A DNA stretch of 64,000 nucleotides from Rhizophagus clarus (Eukaryota; Glomeromycota; Glomeromycetes; Glomerales; Glomeraceae): NCBI GenBank assembly GCA_015698045.1, contig BLAL01000242.1, forward strand, positions 625,001-689,000, read 5' to 3'. Position 1 is the stretch's first letter. Each line of letters starts with the position of its first letter. This document shows, one piece after another, positions 34,508-44,649 of the stretch. The notes beneath the pieces were generated by a model. That model saw only the letters and a list, made by a program, of their open reading frames with translations. It was not told the origin of the DNA and did not search any database. The position numbers and the translations under genes were made by a program.

Positions 34508-36892
34508 ATGTCTTTGCCACAATTTTCAAACTATATCCAAATAGATGAAAGTGAACAAGAAGAGTCGTCACAACAAATACCACTAATAACCAATCAAAAA
34601 TTGGGTGAGAAGCCGCCACAAAAAAGGAAGCAACGCGTTGAAAAAGAAGGTACTACTTTAAATAATAATATACTATTTTTAAATATACTAAAGTCTCAGA
34701 ATTATTTGTTGAAACAGAAATTGAAAGTAGTACTGAATCTTTACAAAAACGAGGGAAAAAAGGAGGTTCAGAAGAGCGTAGTTGGATTTGGAATTATTAT
34801 GAAAAACTTATTGCAAAATCACCATATATTAGAACAGTAAAGTGACAGGTTGAAATTTATGATAAAAAAGGTTTACAGCCATGTGGAAAAATAATGAATT
34901 CTAAGGATTATTCGACTAGTAACTATATTGCCCATTTAAATACCGTGCATGGTATTACTAAAGAAATGCACGACCAAAAAATGAAAAGCAACAAGTAACA
35001 CAACAACCACAAATTGATACTATGTTTCGCAAGATAATCTCTAATAATCCACAAAGAAAAATACGACTTGATCAAAAATTTATTGGCATATTAGTAAAGG
35101 ATCATCAACCACTTAGTATTCGTGTAGATGAGGGATTCCTTGAATTTATTTATGAACTTGATCCTTTATATCAATTACCAAGTGAAAAAAGAATTCTTGA
35201 GTTACTTACAAATGGATATAATAATACCAAAGACATTTTAATCAATAAAATGGGCTCAGATATTATTAGCTGCTCTTTAACTACCGACTTGTGGACTGCC
35301 CGTAGCAGAATGGGATATATAGGAATTACATGCGCATATATTGATAATCAGTTCAAATTAAATGAAACAATTCTTGCAATTAAATATGTGCCATATCCTC
35401 ATACTGGTGAAGCTATTGCTGAAGAAATTATGAGCATTTTAAATGAATGGAAATTAACTGATAAAGTATTTACAATTACAACAGACAATGGCAGCAATAT
35501 GGTCAAATCTGCACGATTAATTCCTGGGTTAATTAGAATACCTTGCACAGCACATACACTTCAATTGGTAATTGGAAAAGGTCTCTTACCAGCAGAGGTA
35601 TTAATTGCAAGAGCAAAGCGGCTCATTTATTTTTTGCATCTCCAAAGCAAACAGAAAAACTTCTAGAAATTCAAAAAAATATGAATCAAGCCATTAGTGA
35701 GGTAAATAATATCTTTAATGAATAATGATGATTTTTAATGAATTTATTTATTTAATAAAAGATATTTTTATTTTTAACTTATTAATTAATTATCATAATT
35801 ATTTGTTAAAAATAATAATTTTATAATTCTATATTTAAATAGAATCTTCAAGAAAATGATCGATACCTTCAAGTTATTGCTGACGTGAAAACTTATTGGA
35901 ATTCGTCATATCTTGCTTGGAAGCGGTTAATTGTAATAAAGGATATTATTAATATTATGATAACAGCACTTTGTATTGATTCAGATAAACAAGCAAAAAA
36001 AGATGGAAAACGGCTTAAAGATATCAATCTCACCGAAGATGAGTGGAATGCAATTAGTGAGTTGGTTCCAATTCTTGAACCTTTTGCTAATGCAACCGAA
36101 TTATTGGGTGGTAGTCAATATGCAACTGTGAGATTTATGTATCCCGCAATTAATGTAATAACAAGAGGTGTAAAACCAAGTAATTCTAACATTAATGAAG
36201 TGAAGGCTGTAGATTTTACTGAACCAAGTACAGCATTTGATGATGATATTGAATACGAAGATTCAGAAGATAGGGATATTGCTAATAATCAATCAAAACA
36301 ACATAAGGTCAAGATTAATACGCCACAAGATTGTAAAAATTTAATTTTAAAAGTCAAAAGTGCTTTATATGAATCCATTACTCACTATTGGAATATTCCA
36401 AAAGACTATGGATTAATTGCAACATTATTAGATCCTCGTCGCAAATCCTTATCCTTTATCTCCCCAGAACTTCACAATGATATTCATCTGAAATTAAGAT
36501 CAGTTTATAATGAGATGAAATTAGAGTATAGCGAACAGGAAAAGGAATATCATGAAGAATATCCAACAAATTCATTATTGGCAAGTATGTTCAGTAGAAA
36601 ATATGAATGTGGTGATAAAGTTACCGAATATCTAAGGGTTGGGGAAATCGGTTTTTCTGAGTGTCCTTTTAATTGGTGGTCTAAAAATGAAAATCGATTT
36701 CCACTTTTATCAAAGATGGCACGTAAATATTTGGCAATTCCTGCAACTTCCACACCAAGCGAAAGACTATTTAGCGATGCTGGAAATCTCATGACAGTTC
36801 GATGTACCAGTCTTTCACCTTCAACATTTGAACATCATCTTTTTTTAAAACGAAATTGGGATTTGGTTGGATCTATATTTGCCGAAAAATAA
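34508..36892 (+). pseudogene. hAT-family transposase, multiply disabled
   Basis: Starts MSLPQFSNYIQIDESEQEES. Likely introns at 34650-34693 (44 nt) and 35702-35842 (141 nt). A BED-type zinc finger follows but its first Cys position is TGA (34843-34845); PCGK and HLNTVHG remain. A frameshift lies in the A-run near 34975-34984 and another near 35630. Catalytic-core landmarks are TTDLWTA, TTDNGSNM and PCTAHTLQLVIG. The C-terminal dimerisation domain is intact: KYLAIPATSTPSERLFSDAG and NLMTVRCTSLSP. It would once have catalysed cut-and-paste transposition. The three lesions make it inactive as it stands. Confidence 0.85.
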
Positions 36893-37270
36893 GTTCAGAT
36901 GCCGTATGTATAAGTCAATTTATTATTTGTTTTTTAATTTTTTTTTTTTTAATTTAAAATTTATTTATTTTAGAAAAAATAGAAGATTTACGCTCATGCT
37001 GATGATTAAAATATAGATAGCATGTATTTGAATACATAAAAAGTTGTGTACACAATTATTGCAATAAAATAATAATAAAAAATTATTTGACATTGAAAAA
37101 AACTATAATTATTTAAAAATTATAATTATTTATTTAACAATTTAGTATCTGTTTTTAACCGCAGGTTATATCCGGTTATCAGAGGTTAAAAACGGATTTT
37201 CAACCGGTTACGAAATTAGTCAAACGGATATGATCCATACGGATAAACGGATCACCGGTTCGGACCACTA

Positions 37271-38478
37271 GCCGCGGCAGTTCACTTGTTGAAATGTTTT
37301 ATGACAACGTTAGGTATAGATAAGTGCTCTTTAGGTTTAAAAGTGAAATCTGTACGTGTATGTCATAACAGCTTGTATCGTTAAAATAAAAATAAAATAT
37401 TGATGTGTTTTCACATTTATAAAAAGTTTCCGGACATAATTTATTACATATTACACAATCTCCATATGCTAATAAGAGACAAGACAAAGTATATTATAAT
37501 TATGAAAATATGCAATATTCTATACCTAATTATTTGTCAAAAAGTGTTTAACTACTGCTATTATTTGGTAACTACTACTATATTCGCAAAACTGTCAGGT
37601 TACTTCAACTTCTAAGTTAGATGGGTTTTATAACAGATGATGGGTTTGAAGTTGGTATTTACAAGTGTTTTTTTTCGAATTTAGTTGAGGTAATTTTTGA
37701 GCTTCTAACATTAGATGATCATGTAGTACAGTTTTGATTAACAGTTAACATTTATAATGTAGATCTTAATTGAAGATTTCGGGATCACAGCCATTTTAAT
37801 TACTATTTTAATTATTATATTATTATTTTGAAATTTCGGGATTACAGCACATTTTAATTATTATTGTAATTACTATTTTGTAAAGATTTATCCGATCATT
37901 TACCAGTTATAATGTTTTACCCTGAGTTATCCGGTTAGGAGATAAATAGCTTATTTTTTGATGATCAGCCGTTAGGCTGATCATGAACCATTTATAATCG
38001 ATATTACGTATTTCTTTTTACTAAAAAACATTTGAACATATACAAATAATTGGTAACTAATAATTTTTAATTGAAGAATAGATTTCATCTTTCTATCGAT
38101 ATCGGCCATTATGAAAAGAACGTCCGACGATTATCAACATTAATTTAATATATGAAACTAACTTGTAAAATGAATATTAATTCTAATGTTAGAGCGATTT
38201 ATTATTCATAACAATAAAAGGAAAATATTTTTAATTGACACGTTTAAAGAAGATAATTCTCGGTGACAAAGGTTTCCGAAATAAATCATTTAAATATTAT
38301 AAATATGATAAAATATTTATGGACATAAAAAAAAGTGTTAAAGTTAATTTTATAATTTAATTATAACACGTGTAGATCTGCGAAGCAGATCGGTCAAAAT
38401 TTTCATTCTAAAATTAAAAATCTTTTCGAAATTGTGGAAATACAAAATTTTATTGTCGGGAGTCTGTTTATTTTTCTT
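37271..38478. other. Intergenic with two perfect hairpins
   Basis: No gene seen. ATGATCAGCC-GTTA-GGCTGATCAT stands at 37961-37984. GATCTGC-GAA-GCAGATC stands at 38375-38391, about 100 bases before the TATA box of the secreted-protein gene; it could be a regulator-binding dyad, but that is speculation. Confidence 0.5.
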
Positions 38479-38490
38479 TATAAATATAAA
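38479..38490 (+). promoter_or_regulatory. TATA box of the secreted ML-like gene
   Basis: TATAAATATAAA, 106 bases before the ATG at 38596, with an A-rich leader after it. Confidence 0.5.
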
Positions 38491-38595
38491 GGAAGTAACT
38501 CTGGAACCAAGCTATTGGTAGTTACATTATAACGAAATAATTAATATTCACAAAAATAAAATAAAAATAATTAATCTCAACTAAATATTTTCAAG

Positions 38596-39081
38596 ATGAA
38601 CCGAAATTTTATTTTCGTCTTCATTTCCTTCATTTTATTTGCTACATTTTACATGATCAATGCCGTTCCACACCAACTTCGCAAAAGAGTTATTACTAAT
38701 TTGTGTCCAGAAGGTCAATTTGGCTCATTACTCTTTTCTAATAATACACCTTTCTTCCCTAAAGCTGGAGGAAAAGCGACTTTTGTTATCTATGGTACAG
38801 TAGATGAAGATATAACCGCAAAAAAAACCATACTTGAATTTGCATATTTTGAACAGCTTGAAAGTCTGACCGATAAACCCATCGGTGATCCCTATTCTCA
38901 GGTTTTTACTCAGTCATATAAAGCAGGAGAACCATTTAATATTACTGCAAAAGATGTTTCATTACCTCAATTTTCTGATCCAAATGTAACCGGCTATATG
39001 CAAATGGCTGTTGGGGCTCCAACTAGTGATCCAAATAACCCAGTAGATCTCTATGGCTGTGCGTTTACTTTTTTCTTTTAA
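38596..39081 (+). CDS. Small secreted protein, MD-2-related lipid-recognition (ML)-like
   Basis: Single exon, 161 residues. Residues 1-23 are a strong signal peptide (NFIFVFISFILFATFYMINA), followed by a basic KR site at about 30-31 (possible Kex2 processing). The mature part is a predicted beta-sandwich: LCPEG, FPKAGGKATFVIYGTV, KTILEFAYFEQLESL, PIGDPYSQVFTQSYKAG, FNITAKDVSLPQ, and a closing LYGCAF, with two Cys that can pair. Layout and length match the NPC2/phosphatidylglycerol-phosphatidylinositol transfer-like ML proteins that are abundant in Glomeromycotina; the family link is from recognition of the pattern, not a search. Likely extracellular and lipid-binding. Confidence 0.72.
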   Translation: MNRNFIFVFISFILFATFYMINAVPHQLRKRVITNLCPEGQFGSLLFSNNTPFFPKAGGKATFVIYGTVDEDITAKKTILEFAYFEQLESLTDKPIGDPYSQVFTQSYKAGEPFNITAKDVSLPQFSDPNVTGYMQMAVGAPTSDPNNPVDLYGCAFTFFF

Positions 39082-39667
39082 CGACTGAGGAAGTGTATCC
39101 TATTGCTGATTACCCAATCGCCGAGCGTTCCTAAATACCTTAATATTTTATTTTAATGAAAAGAGACTATAATCGCTGGTTCGAATTTATTTAATCTTCT
39201 TAATACGAGATCTTAATTATTTTATTTTTGATAAATTTAATTTCAAATTTATTGGTATAATTTATACTTCTTTACCCTTTGTGCAGAATTATTTAAATCA
39301 TTATTTATATTCTCAAATTAATGCTTACAGCAAAATTTCATAATTTACGGTGGAACACTCCATTTTTTTCTCTTGCCGAGTGTAGCTCGACTAAGATTAT
39401 TCCAAAATCCATTTAATTAATGTAATTTGTTCTTGATCAAAATTTTAATCAAGAAAATTAATTTATCTGTTATTAAATTGTTCGTATCAATCGCGTACAC
39501 TGTTATAATAATGAATGAATTCTTAAAATAGTTAAATAATTGAAACTCATTATGTTTTCAAAAAAAAAAAAAGAAAAAAAACTTTCATAAAGAGCCTTAA
39601 AAGGTTTTTACCGCATACAAAGATCTTTCATATTGTTCGGATCTCTGATCACATGTTTAAAATCATT
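39082..39667. other. 3' flank of the ML-like gene
   Basis: AT-rich, no gene seen. ATAATCGCTGGTTCGAATTT at 39170 resembles a tRNA T-loop, but no matching stems exist around it. Confidence 0.45.
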
Positions 39668-39792
39668 CCCTATAAAAAAAGAATGTCCGGAAATTGTCGT
39701 CGAAAATGTCCAGAAAATGTCCGAAATATTGCAATATTCCGGACATTTTCTGAATAGACAGATATTTTCTGGACATTCTTTTTTTTATAGGG
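39668..39792. mobile_element. TGTCCGGA foldback element, 125-bp copy
   Basis: An almost perfect hairpin: left CCCTATAAAAAAAGAATGTC and right GACATTCTTTTTTTTATAGG plus G. The arms carry TGTCCGGAAATTGTC and TGTCCAGAAAATGTC units around a GAAATATTGCAATATTCC centre. ATT stands on both sides (39665-39667 and 39793-39795). Same family as 54796-55591 and 57082-57731. Confidence 0.85.
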
Positions 39793-39795
39793 ATT

Positions 39796-40111
39796 CCTTT
39801 ATAAACTCGATACAATTTTTGATGTCACATGTTTAAACTTTTTAATTATACATTAGTGCATTACACAAAAGGGCAATCATATGTTTATATGTCCGTCTTA
39901 CATTACATATATATATAATCTATACTTAACAAATATCTGAATTACCACATACGATCATTTAATGGTATAGAATCTTTATTACATTTTGCCTAACCGGAAA
40001 ATGATAATAAATTAACACGATCTTAAATTATTCATCTTTTTTTTTTCGAATAATTTTATATATATTCAACGTCAGGTTTAGAACTTTTTAACAATTCCAC
40101 GGAGTTTATCA
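39796..40111. other. Noncoding spacer
   Basis: AT-rich; nothing recognised. Confidence 0.4.
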
Positions 40112-40544
40112 ATGACTAGCGCTAGGATTACTAAAAATATCCCATTTGATGCTCTGCACAAACATTTGTCTCAACAATATGAAATTCTCTTGAAAATACT
40201 GATGTTGCAATGATGCTTTTAACCGAATCAGAATGTGACTACGTATTATGGAAATTATATCAATATAGCTAAAAAGAACGTGTTGGTGCTTGGTTGTTAA
40301 CTATCAAGATTCTACGCTCCTGTGACTATATGATTCAAAACATTCGGTTTGAAACTGTTTTGTGAAGAGCTTGTTCATTTCAATTCATGGAGATACTCGG
40401 GACTTATGGCAACGATCTGAAATTGATTGATTGAATTATAGAGAACATGGTTATTTTGGAAGGAGTTAACCCAAACAAGGTATATTTAACGGGATATTCA
40501 GCGGATGGTGATGGTGTATACAAACTTATTTTTTTTAAAAAATA
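40112..40544 (+). pseudogene. Alpha/beta-hydrolase (esterase) pseudogene
   Basis: Starts MTSARITKNIPFDALHKHLS. Later frames give TESECDYVLWKLYQ and, near the end, IENMVILEGVNPNKVYLTGY followed by SADGDGVY. The pattern LIEN..EGV.P.KVYL.GYSAGGDGVY is typical of a group of PHB-depolymerase-like carboxylesterases; the Ser of GYSADGDG would be the nucleophile. Several stops (TGA 40210-40212, TAG, TGA) and frame changes interrupt it, and the part after the nucleophile with the Asp and His of the triad is missing (stop right after FFKK). It is a truncated relic. Confidence 0.5.
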
Positions 40545-41001
40545 AATATGATACTAAAGAATGATAAAAATATTTTTTGGACACGTGGTGAAAGGCGCGC
40601 GTCAGTCGCATTGAAATATTGTGCTTCATGATAAATAAAAAGATTTGATAAAGATAAAAGTGAATTTTTTCGTCCAGACTCACAATGGTTTCCAAATTAA
40701 TATTTCAATACTGGTAATGTAAAACAATTAGAAAAAAATGGAGTTCTTTTTTCATTACTTTAACAGATAGCTATTTTTAAAGAAAAATATCTGATAATAA
40801 TATGATATATTTGAATTTCACGAATCATAAAATTAAATGTAATTCATTGTCTGTGCTCACATTTATTCTATGTAGAAATAAAATAATAGAAAAAAATAAA
40901 ATAAAATAGACATGATTTATTCTTCGGGTCTTCGGTAATGACAAATCCAGATATTCCACAAAAATTTCTATAATTTTTAGAAATTTCAAAGTATTCCGAA
41001 C
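40545..41001. other. Noncoding spacer
   Basis: AT-rich; a minus frame at 40498-40695 overlaps the pseudogene and has no independent support. Confidence 0.4.
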
Positions 41002-41088
41002 TTATCTATAGTTGATATCGATGACAGGTACGGATTCTTCACTATCTTCATTATCCTTACCTCCATTCGGATAGAAGTTTCTTTTACA

Positions 41089-41662
41089 TCATGCGTATAT
41101 ATCCCTGCAATTTTGTTCAATCAATGTATCCACTCCATGTTTTATTGAAAAATCCATAATCAAAGATACGACTCTCTAAATAATTTAAAATAGGATTATA
41201 TTTATAAAGTTTATAATATATAATATATATATAAGGAAAAACTTACATATGAATAAAGAGATGCCGTAACGTTTATAATTAAAACTGTCCAACTAAATGA
41301 CCTAATTTTTCCATGTTGATTAAATACAAAACGAATCTTATTAGAAAATAAAAAATAATAATATACTATACCATGTATATGTGTGAATATTTAAACTTAA
41401 ATACCCATATCATAGTAATCATACCGTATATACTTTTTAAATAATAGATTGGCAGAATTAAACATACTATAAATAACGAAATTGGAAATGGATTTTGATA
41501 TAAATATTCATAATATATTATTGCAATTATGATAATAATACCAGATGATCTATTTGACTCGTTTGCATTTTTATTTGCACCGGGATCAGATGAGCAAGCT
41601 ATCAAAAAAATTAAATAGTTAATTATTAATATAAATGAGTTATTATAAACATAGCTCAGCAT
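41089..41662 (-). CDS. Small membrane-protein gene, three exons, unknown family
   Basis: Minus-strand exons 41372-41662, 41247-41336 and 41089-41175, both introns phase 0 (35 and 71 nt; the first is unusually short). The product is 155 residues. Exon 1 has hydrophobic segments at 10-23, 43-55 and 61-88 (GIIIIIAIIYYEYLYQNPFP, then SLFIVCLILPIYYLKSIYGM) around an SSDPGANKNANESNRSSG linker. Exon 2 adds SWTVLIINVTASLYSY and exon 3 a helix SIKHGVDTLIEQNC before TGA 41089-41091. The frame stays open for 28 more codons after that TGA (FYPNGGKDNEDSEESVPVID) to TAA at 41002, so the TGA may be a nonsense mutation. An acceptor-like ATAG before CSSDPG hints that the true start may lie upstream. Confidence 0.42.
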
Positions 41663-41825
41663 AAATTCGGTGCATCAATCGTAAATTCTTTTATTTTGTA
41701 ATTAAATAACCAATCGAGAGACGTCTAAAGCAGAACAACCCTAGCGTCGCCGCAAAATTGGCAGCCGGATTTATATGATATATACAATATTTTTAAACCA
41801 CCTATATAGTAAGTGTATTTAATAC
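41663..41825. other. Spacer upstream of the minus-strand membrane gene
   Basis: Contains a more GC-rich patch (about 41725-41775) of no recognised identity. Confidence 0.35.
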
Positions 41826-42128
41826 TAGTGCTCCGATCGATACGAGTTAACCCGGGTTATGCGTCCCGACCCGACTTAAAAGCTCCTGTCGAGTTTAATA
41901 ATTTTTATGACCCGGTGACCCGCATGACCCGATCCAGTTGACCTGAATTATTGAACAATTACTAATTAATTATGATAAATGTGTTTTTTTCTTTAAAAAT
42001 TCGGGTTTAGACCCGGGATATCGGGTCAAGCCATACTCGGGTCGGGTTTCGGCTCTTTATTTTTTTCACTTAGGTCGGGTCGGGTATATCTTCAAAACCC
42101 GACCCGACATGACCCGGTAGGAGCACTA
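41826..42128. mobile_element. hAT-type MITE with CCCGACCCG repeats, copy B
   Basis: 303 bp, same length, ends (TAGTGCTCC, GGAGCACTA) and interior as 21768-22070, same orientation, with scattered substitutions. The flanks TTTAATAC and ACGCGGGC do not match, so its target duplication is not preserved. Confidence 0.88.
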
Positions 42129-44129
42129 ACGCGGGCATGGATTTTTTGGAAGTGCGTATCCACAAAAAATCGCCGGACAATGTCCATGTACAACACTGAC
42201 CTATACACATATAGCGCAGAACCTTTTTACTATGGATAAATCGAAATGATGATGATCAACTATGCATATGCAATAAAATATTACTATTAAGGGTATTTTT
42301 GTTTATTGATTTTATGAATGATTCATAGCATTTTTTTTTTTTTTTTTTTTTTAGAAATTTCCATCTAAAAGGTAAAATATAATATTTAGAAATAAGTCCC
42401 TTGGTTTTATTAATTGTTATCCACCCTACCTAATACCAATTGTGGTTTAAATGATCGTAGCACGCTAGCGTGCTACGATCACTTAAACTATATATGGGTA
42501 GGGTATTCGGACATTTCCCAGAAAGCCATTTCACCATACGTCATGGCATATTGGCGTTAGATTAACTAAGGGAAATTTATAAATTTAAACATTTATTTTC
42601 AGTCTTATTTACCACGGGATATAAGCTCATAAAAAATCTGACAAAACATTAGTTGAGTAAAAGATTTGTTTGCACCATAGTAAATGTTATGTATTGTTAT
42701 TTACATGGTTTTTACAGGATTTAGACAAAGCCATACCGTACAACATAAAACCGCGGCCCATGATTATATATTTGTTAAAATGATAAGTAATTGTTAATTT
42801 TCTCTTTGCAACAATTATAATATATTTTAATAAATCTATTTTTATCTTTATAATTATGAATTTAAAGTTTATTCGCATGAAAACGTTGTTTATTATTTGA
42901 ATAACAAAAAAAAAAAAAAAAAAAAAAATCAAATTTAATATCGTATATACATACTCGCATCGTGTATTTATCCGAAAGTTTTCCGAATTTTTCGGAAAAC
43001 TACACGATTTTTTGCTGAATTATATCCCATTCTTCAGAATAGTGTTGCTTGATAGCTTGTAATCACATGAATCGATACTTTTTGTTTTTTTTGTTTATCT
43101 AAAGTGATAAATTAGGGCTACATTGTATGTAATTTTTTATATAATGTTTATTGTTTTATAAGGCGGTTTAGTTTATTCATACTTTATTGATGTGAAAAAA
43201 AAACGCGGTAAAACAGTTATACTGTATTTATCACGAGTACGAGAATTTCAAAGTGTACAATTTTCAACATAATTACATCTGGTAAAAGACATCTTTGGCA
43301 TTTTTCGTTCAATTTTTATTACTGCATTTTTGTATTTACTTTTTTATAATTGCATTTTTACACTTTTTGTTTGGTTAACTAATTAATAGGACTCCCCGAC
43401 TAAAGGTTATGTGTTGTACATCGTTACGTGTAGGCAAATTAATCAGTCTGTGCAGCCTCTGGCTCTTTGGGTGGTGTTAATATTAGAATGTATAGTTTTC
43501 TTAAATAGATTTTTGTTCTTTTTATTAATAATATTGCGATCAGTCTTAACATATATTCATTTGCAAAAAATATGCTTAAAATAATCTGTTTCACGGTTAA
43601 TTAACTAGTGTTAGATTGTTAGATAATTATGGGATACTGTATTTAATTATATGTGAAATATGATCAGCTATTTTTCGATAAAAATCATTGTACTGCACAA
43701 ATTTTATGTTAGAACATACAAAAAATTTTTGCGATTATCATTCTTGAATTAATAATGACGTAAATATAATAAATTTATTTGTGGATATGATAATATGATA
43801 TAAAATAGTCAAATACATAGCATCACAACTGTCGCATGCATTACATGAATTGATGATATCTTAAAAAAAAAATACCGTAAAAAAAATCTTAGAAAGGCTT
43901 GTGATTTATATAAAAAAATAATTTTTTTCGCATATTGAAACCTAACTCTATATCGATGAAATAATAAAGTAATAAGGCGGGATTTGAAGTATAAAACTTC
44001 TAAGGGGTTTTGATTTGAAGTAATCTAATCATGTTGATATGTCGATTGAATAATAAATGGATAAGACGAAATGTGAAGTATTAAAACTGTAGAAGATTTA
44101 GTATTCGATCGAAAAAATATCATTAATTA
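42129..44129. other. Noncoding, with strong palindromes
   Basis: No gene seen. A 44-base palindrome with one mismatch per arm is at 42445-42488 and a hairpin at 42961-43006 (see findings). T and A homopolymers lie at 42331-42352 and about 42907-42928. Confidence 0.5.
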
Positions 44130-44252
44130 TCATTTTTCTAGAAGTATTGTTTTTATTATTACAATTAGAGTTGTAAAATTTGCCAATTTTTTTAAATTTT
44201 CTAATGTAAAATGAGATAAATCGTATTCAAGCTCGCAAGGGGATACCATTCG
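44130..44252 (-). pseudogene. Truncated third copy of the CPxC small-protein family
   Basis: Read on the minus strand: VSPCELEYDLSHFTLENLKK then LANFTT, TLIVIIKTILLEK and TGA at 44130-44132. This matches the C-terminal half of the intact neighbour at 44278-44649 (CKFEYDLSYFSLVHLQKLANFTT). The N-terminal CPxC half is absent. It lies 25 bases downstream of the intact copy, so a tandem partial duplication is likely. Confidence 0.65.
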
Positions 44253-44277
44253 AAGTTATTAGATCGAAAACTTGTCA

Positions 44278-44649
44278 TTAATTATCATTTTTTCCAGAGC
44301 AATTGTCCTTACTATTACAATTTTCAGTGGTAAAATTGGCCAATTTTTGTAAATGTACTAAAGAGAAATATGATAAGTCGTATTCAAACTTGCAAGAGTT
44401 ACCATCTAACGTAAATTTACTATGGAATACGGAAATTTTTTTGGTATTCTTTTTATGAAGATTTTTATGAAAATTGTTGACTAACTTTTCCAGTCTATTT
44501 ATTTTATTGGAAAAGAAATCGACACATTCCTTTGTTTCCTCACAATCAGGACAAGGTTTTTGTGTCCTTCTCCTTATGCGAGTGCTGTTGCTATTGAGAC
44601 GAGTTTTCTGGACATATGGTATTTTTTGTTCATAGTTTTTTGATGACAT
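44278..44649 (-). CDS. Small CPxC protein of unknown family, copy 1
   Basis: 123 residues on the minus strand, starting MSSKNYEQK. A basic stretch (TRIRRRTQKP) leads into CPDCEETKECV, then a probable coiled coil (FSNKINRLEKLVNNFHKNLH), a beta-like ISVFHSKFTLDGNSC, and FEYDLSYFSLVHLQKLANFT. No signal peptide or membrane segment; the basic N-terminus and Cys cluster could suit a nucleic-acid or metal-binding role, but that is inference. A minus-strand TATA-like TTATATAAA lies about 110 bases upstream. Paralogue of 46550-46984. Confidence 0.6.
   Translation of the reverse strand: MSSKNYEQKIPYVQKTRLNSNSTRIRRRTQKPCPDCEETKECVDFFSNKINRLEKLVNNFHKNLHKKNTKKISVFHSKFTLDGNSCKFEYDLSYFSLVHLQKLANFTTENCNSKDNCSGKNDN

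Larger units (their letters stand above)
32777..37270 (+). mobile_element. Dead hAT DNA transposon with nested insertion
   Basis: Terminal inverted repeats: left TAGTGGTCCGAACCGGTGA (32777) and right TCACCGGTTCGGACCACTA (ends 37270). Subterminal ACGGAT and CCGGTT motifs are repeated inside both ends (32800-32865, 37150-37260), typical of transposase-binding clusters. The element carries a broken hAT transposase (34508-36892) and a second element (32869-34345) inserted between the left end and the transposase. Flanks AACAGTGT and GCCGCGGC do not match, so the target duplication is lost or an end has been rearranged. Confidence 0.85.

Noticed and set aside
39160..39200. tRNA-like GGTTCGAAT motif
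   Set aside because: No acceptor, D or anticodon stems around it.
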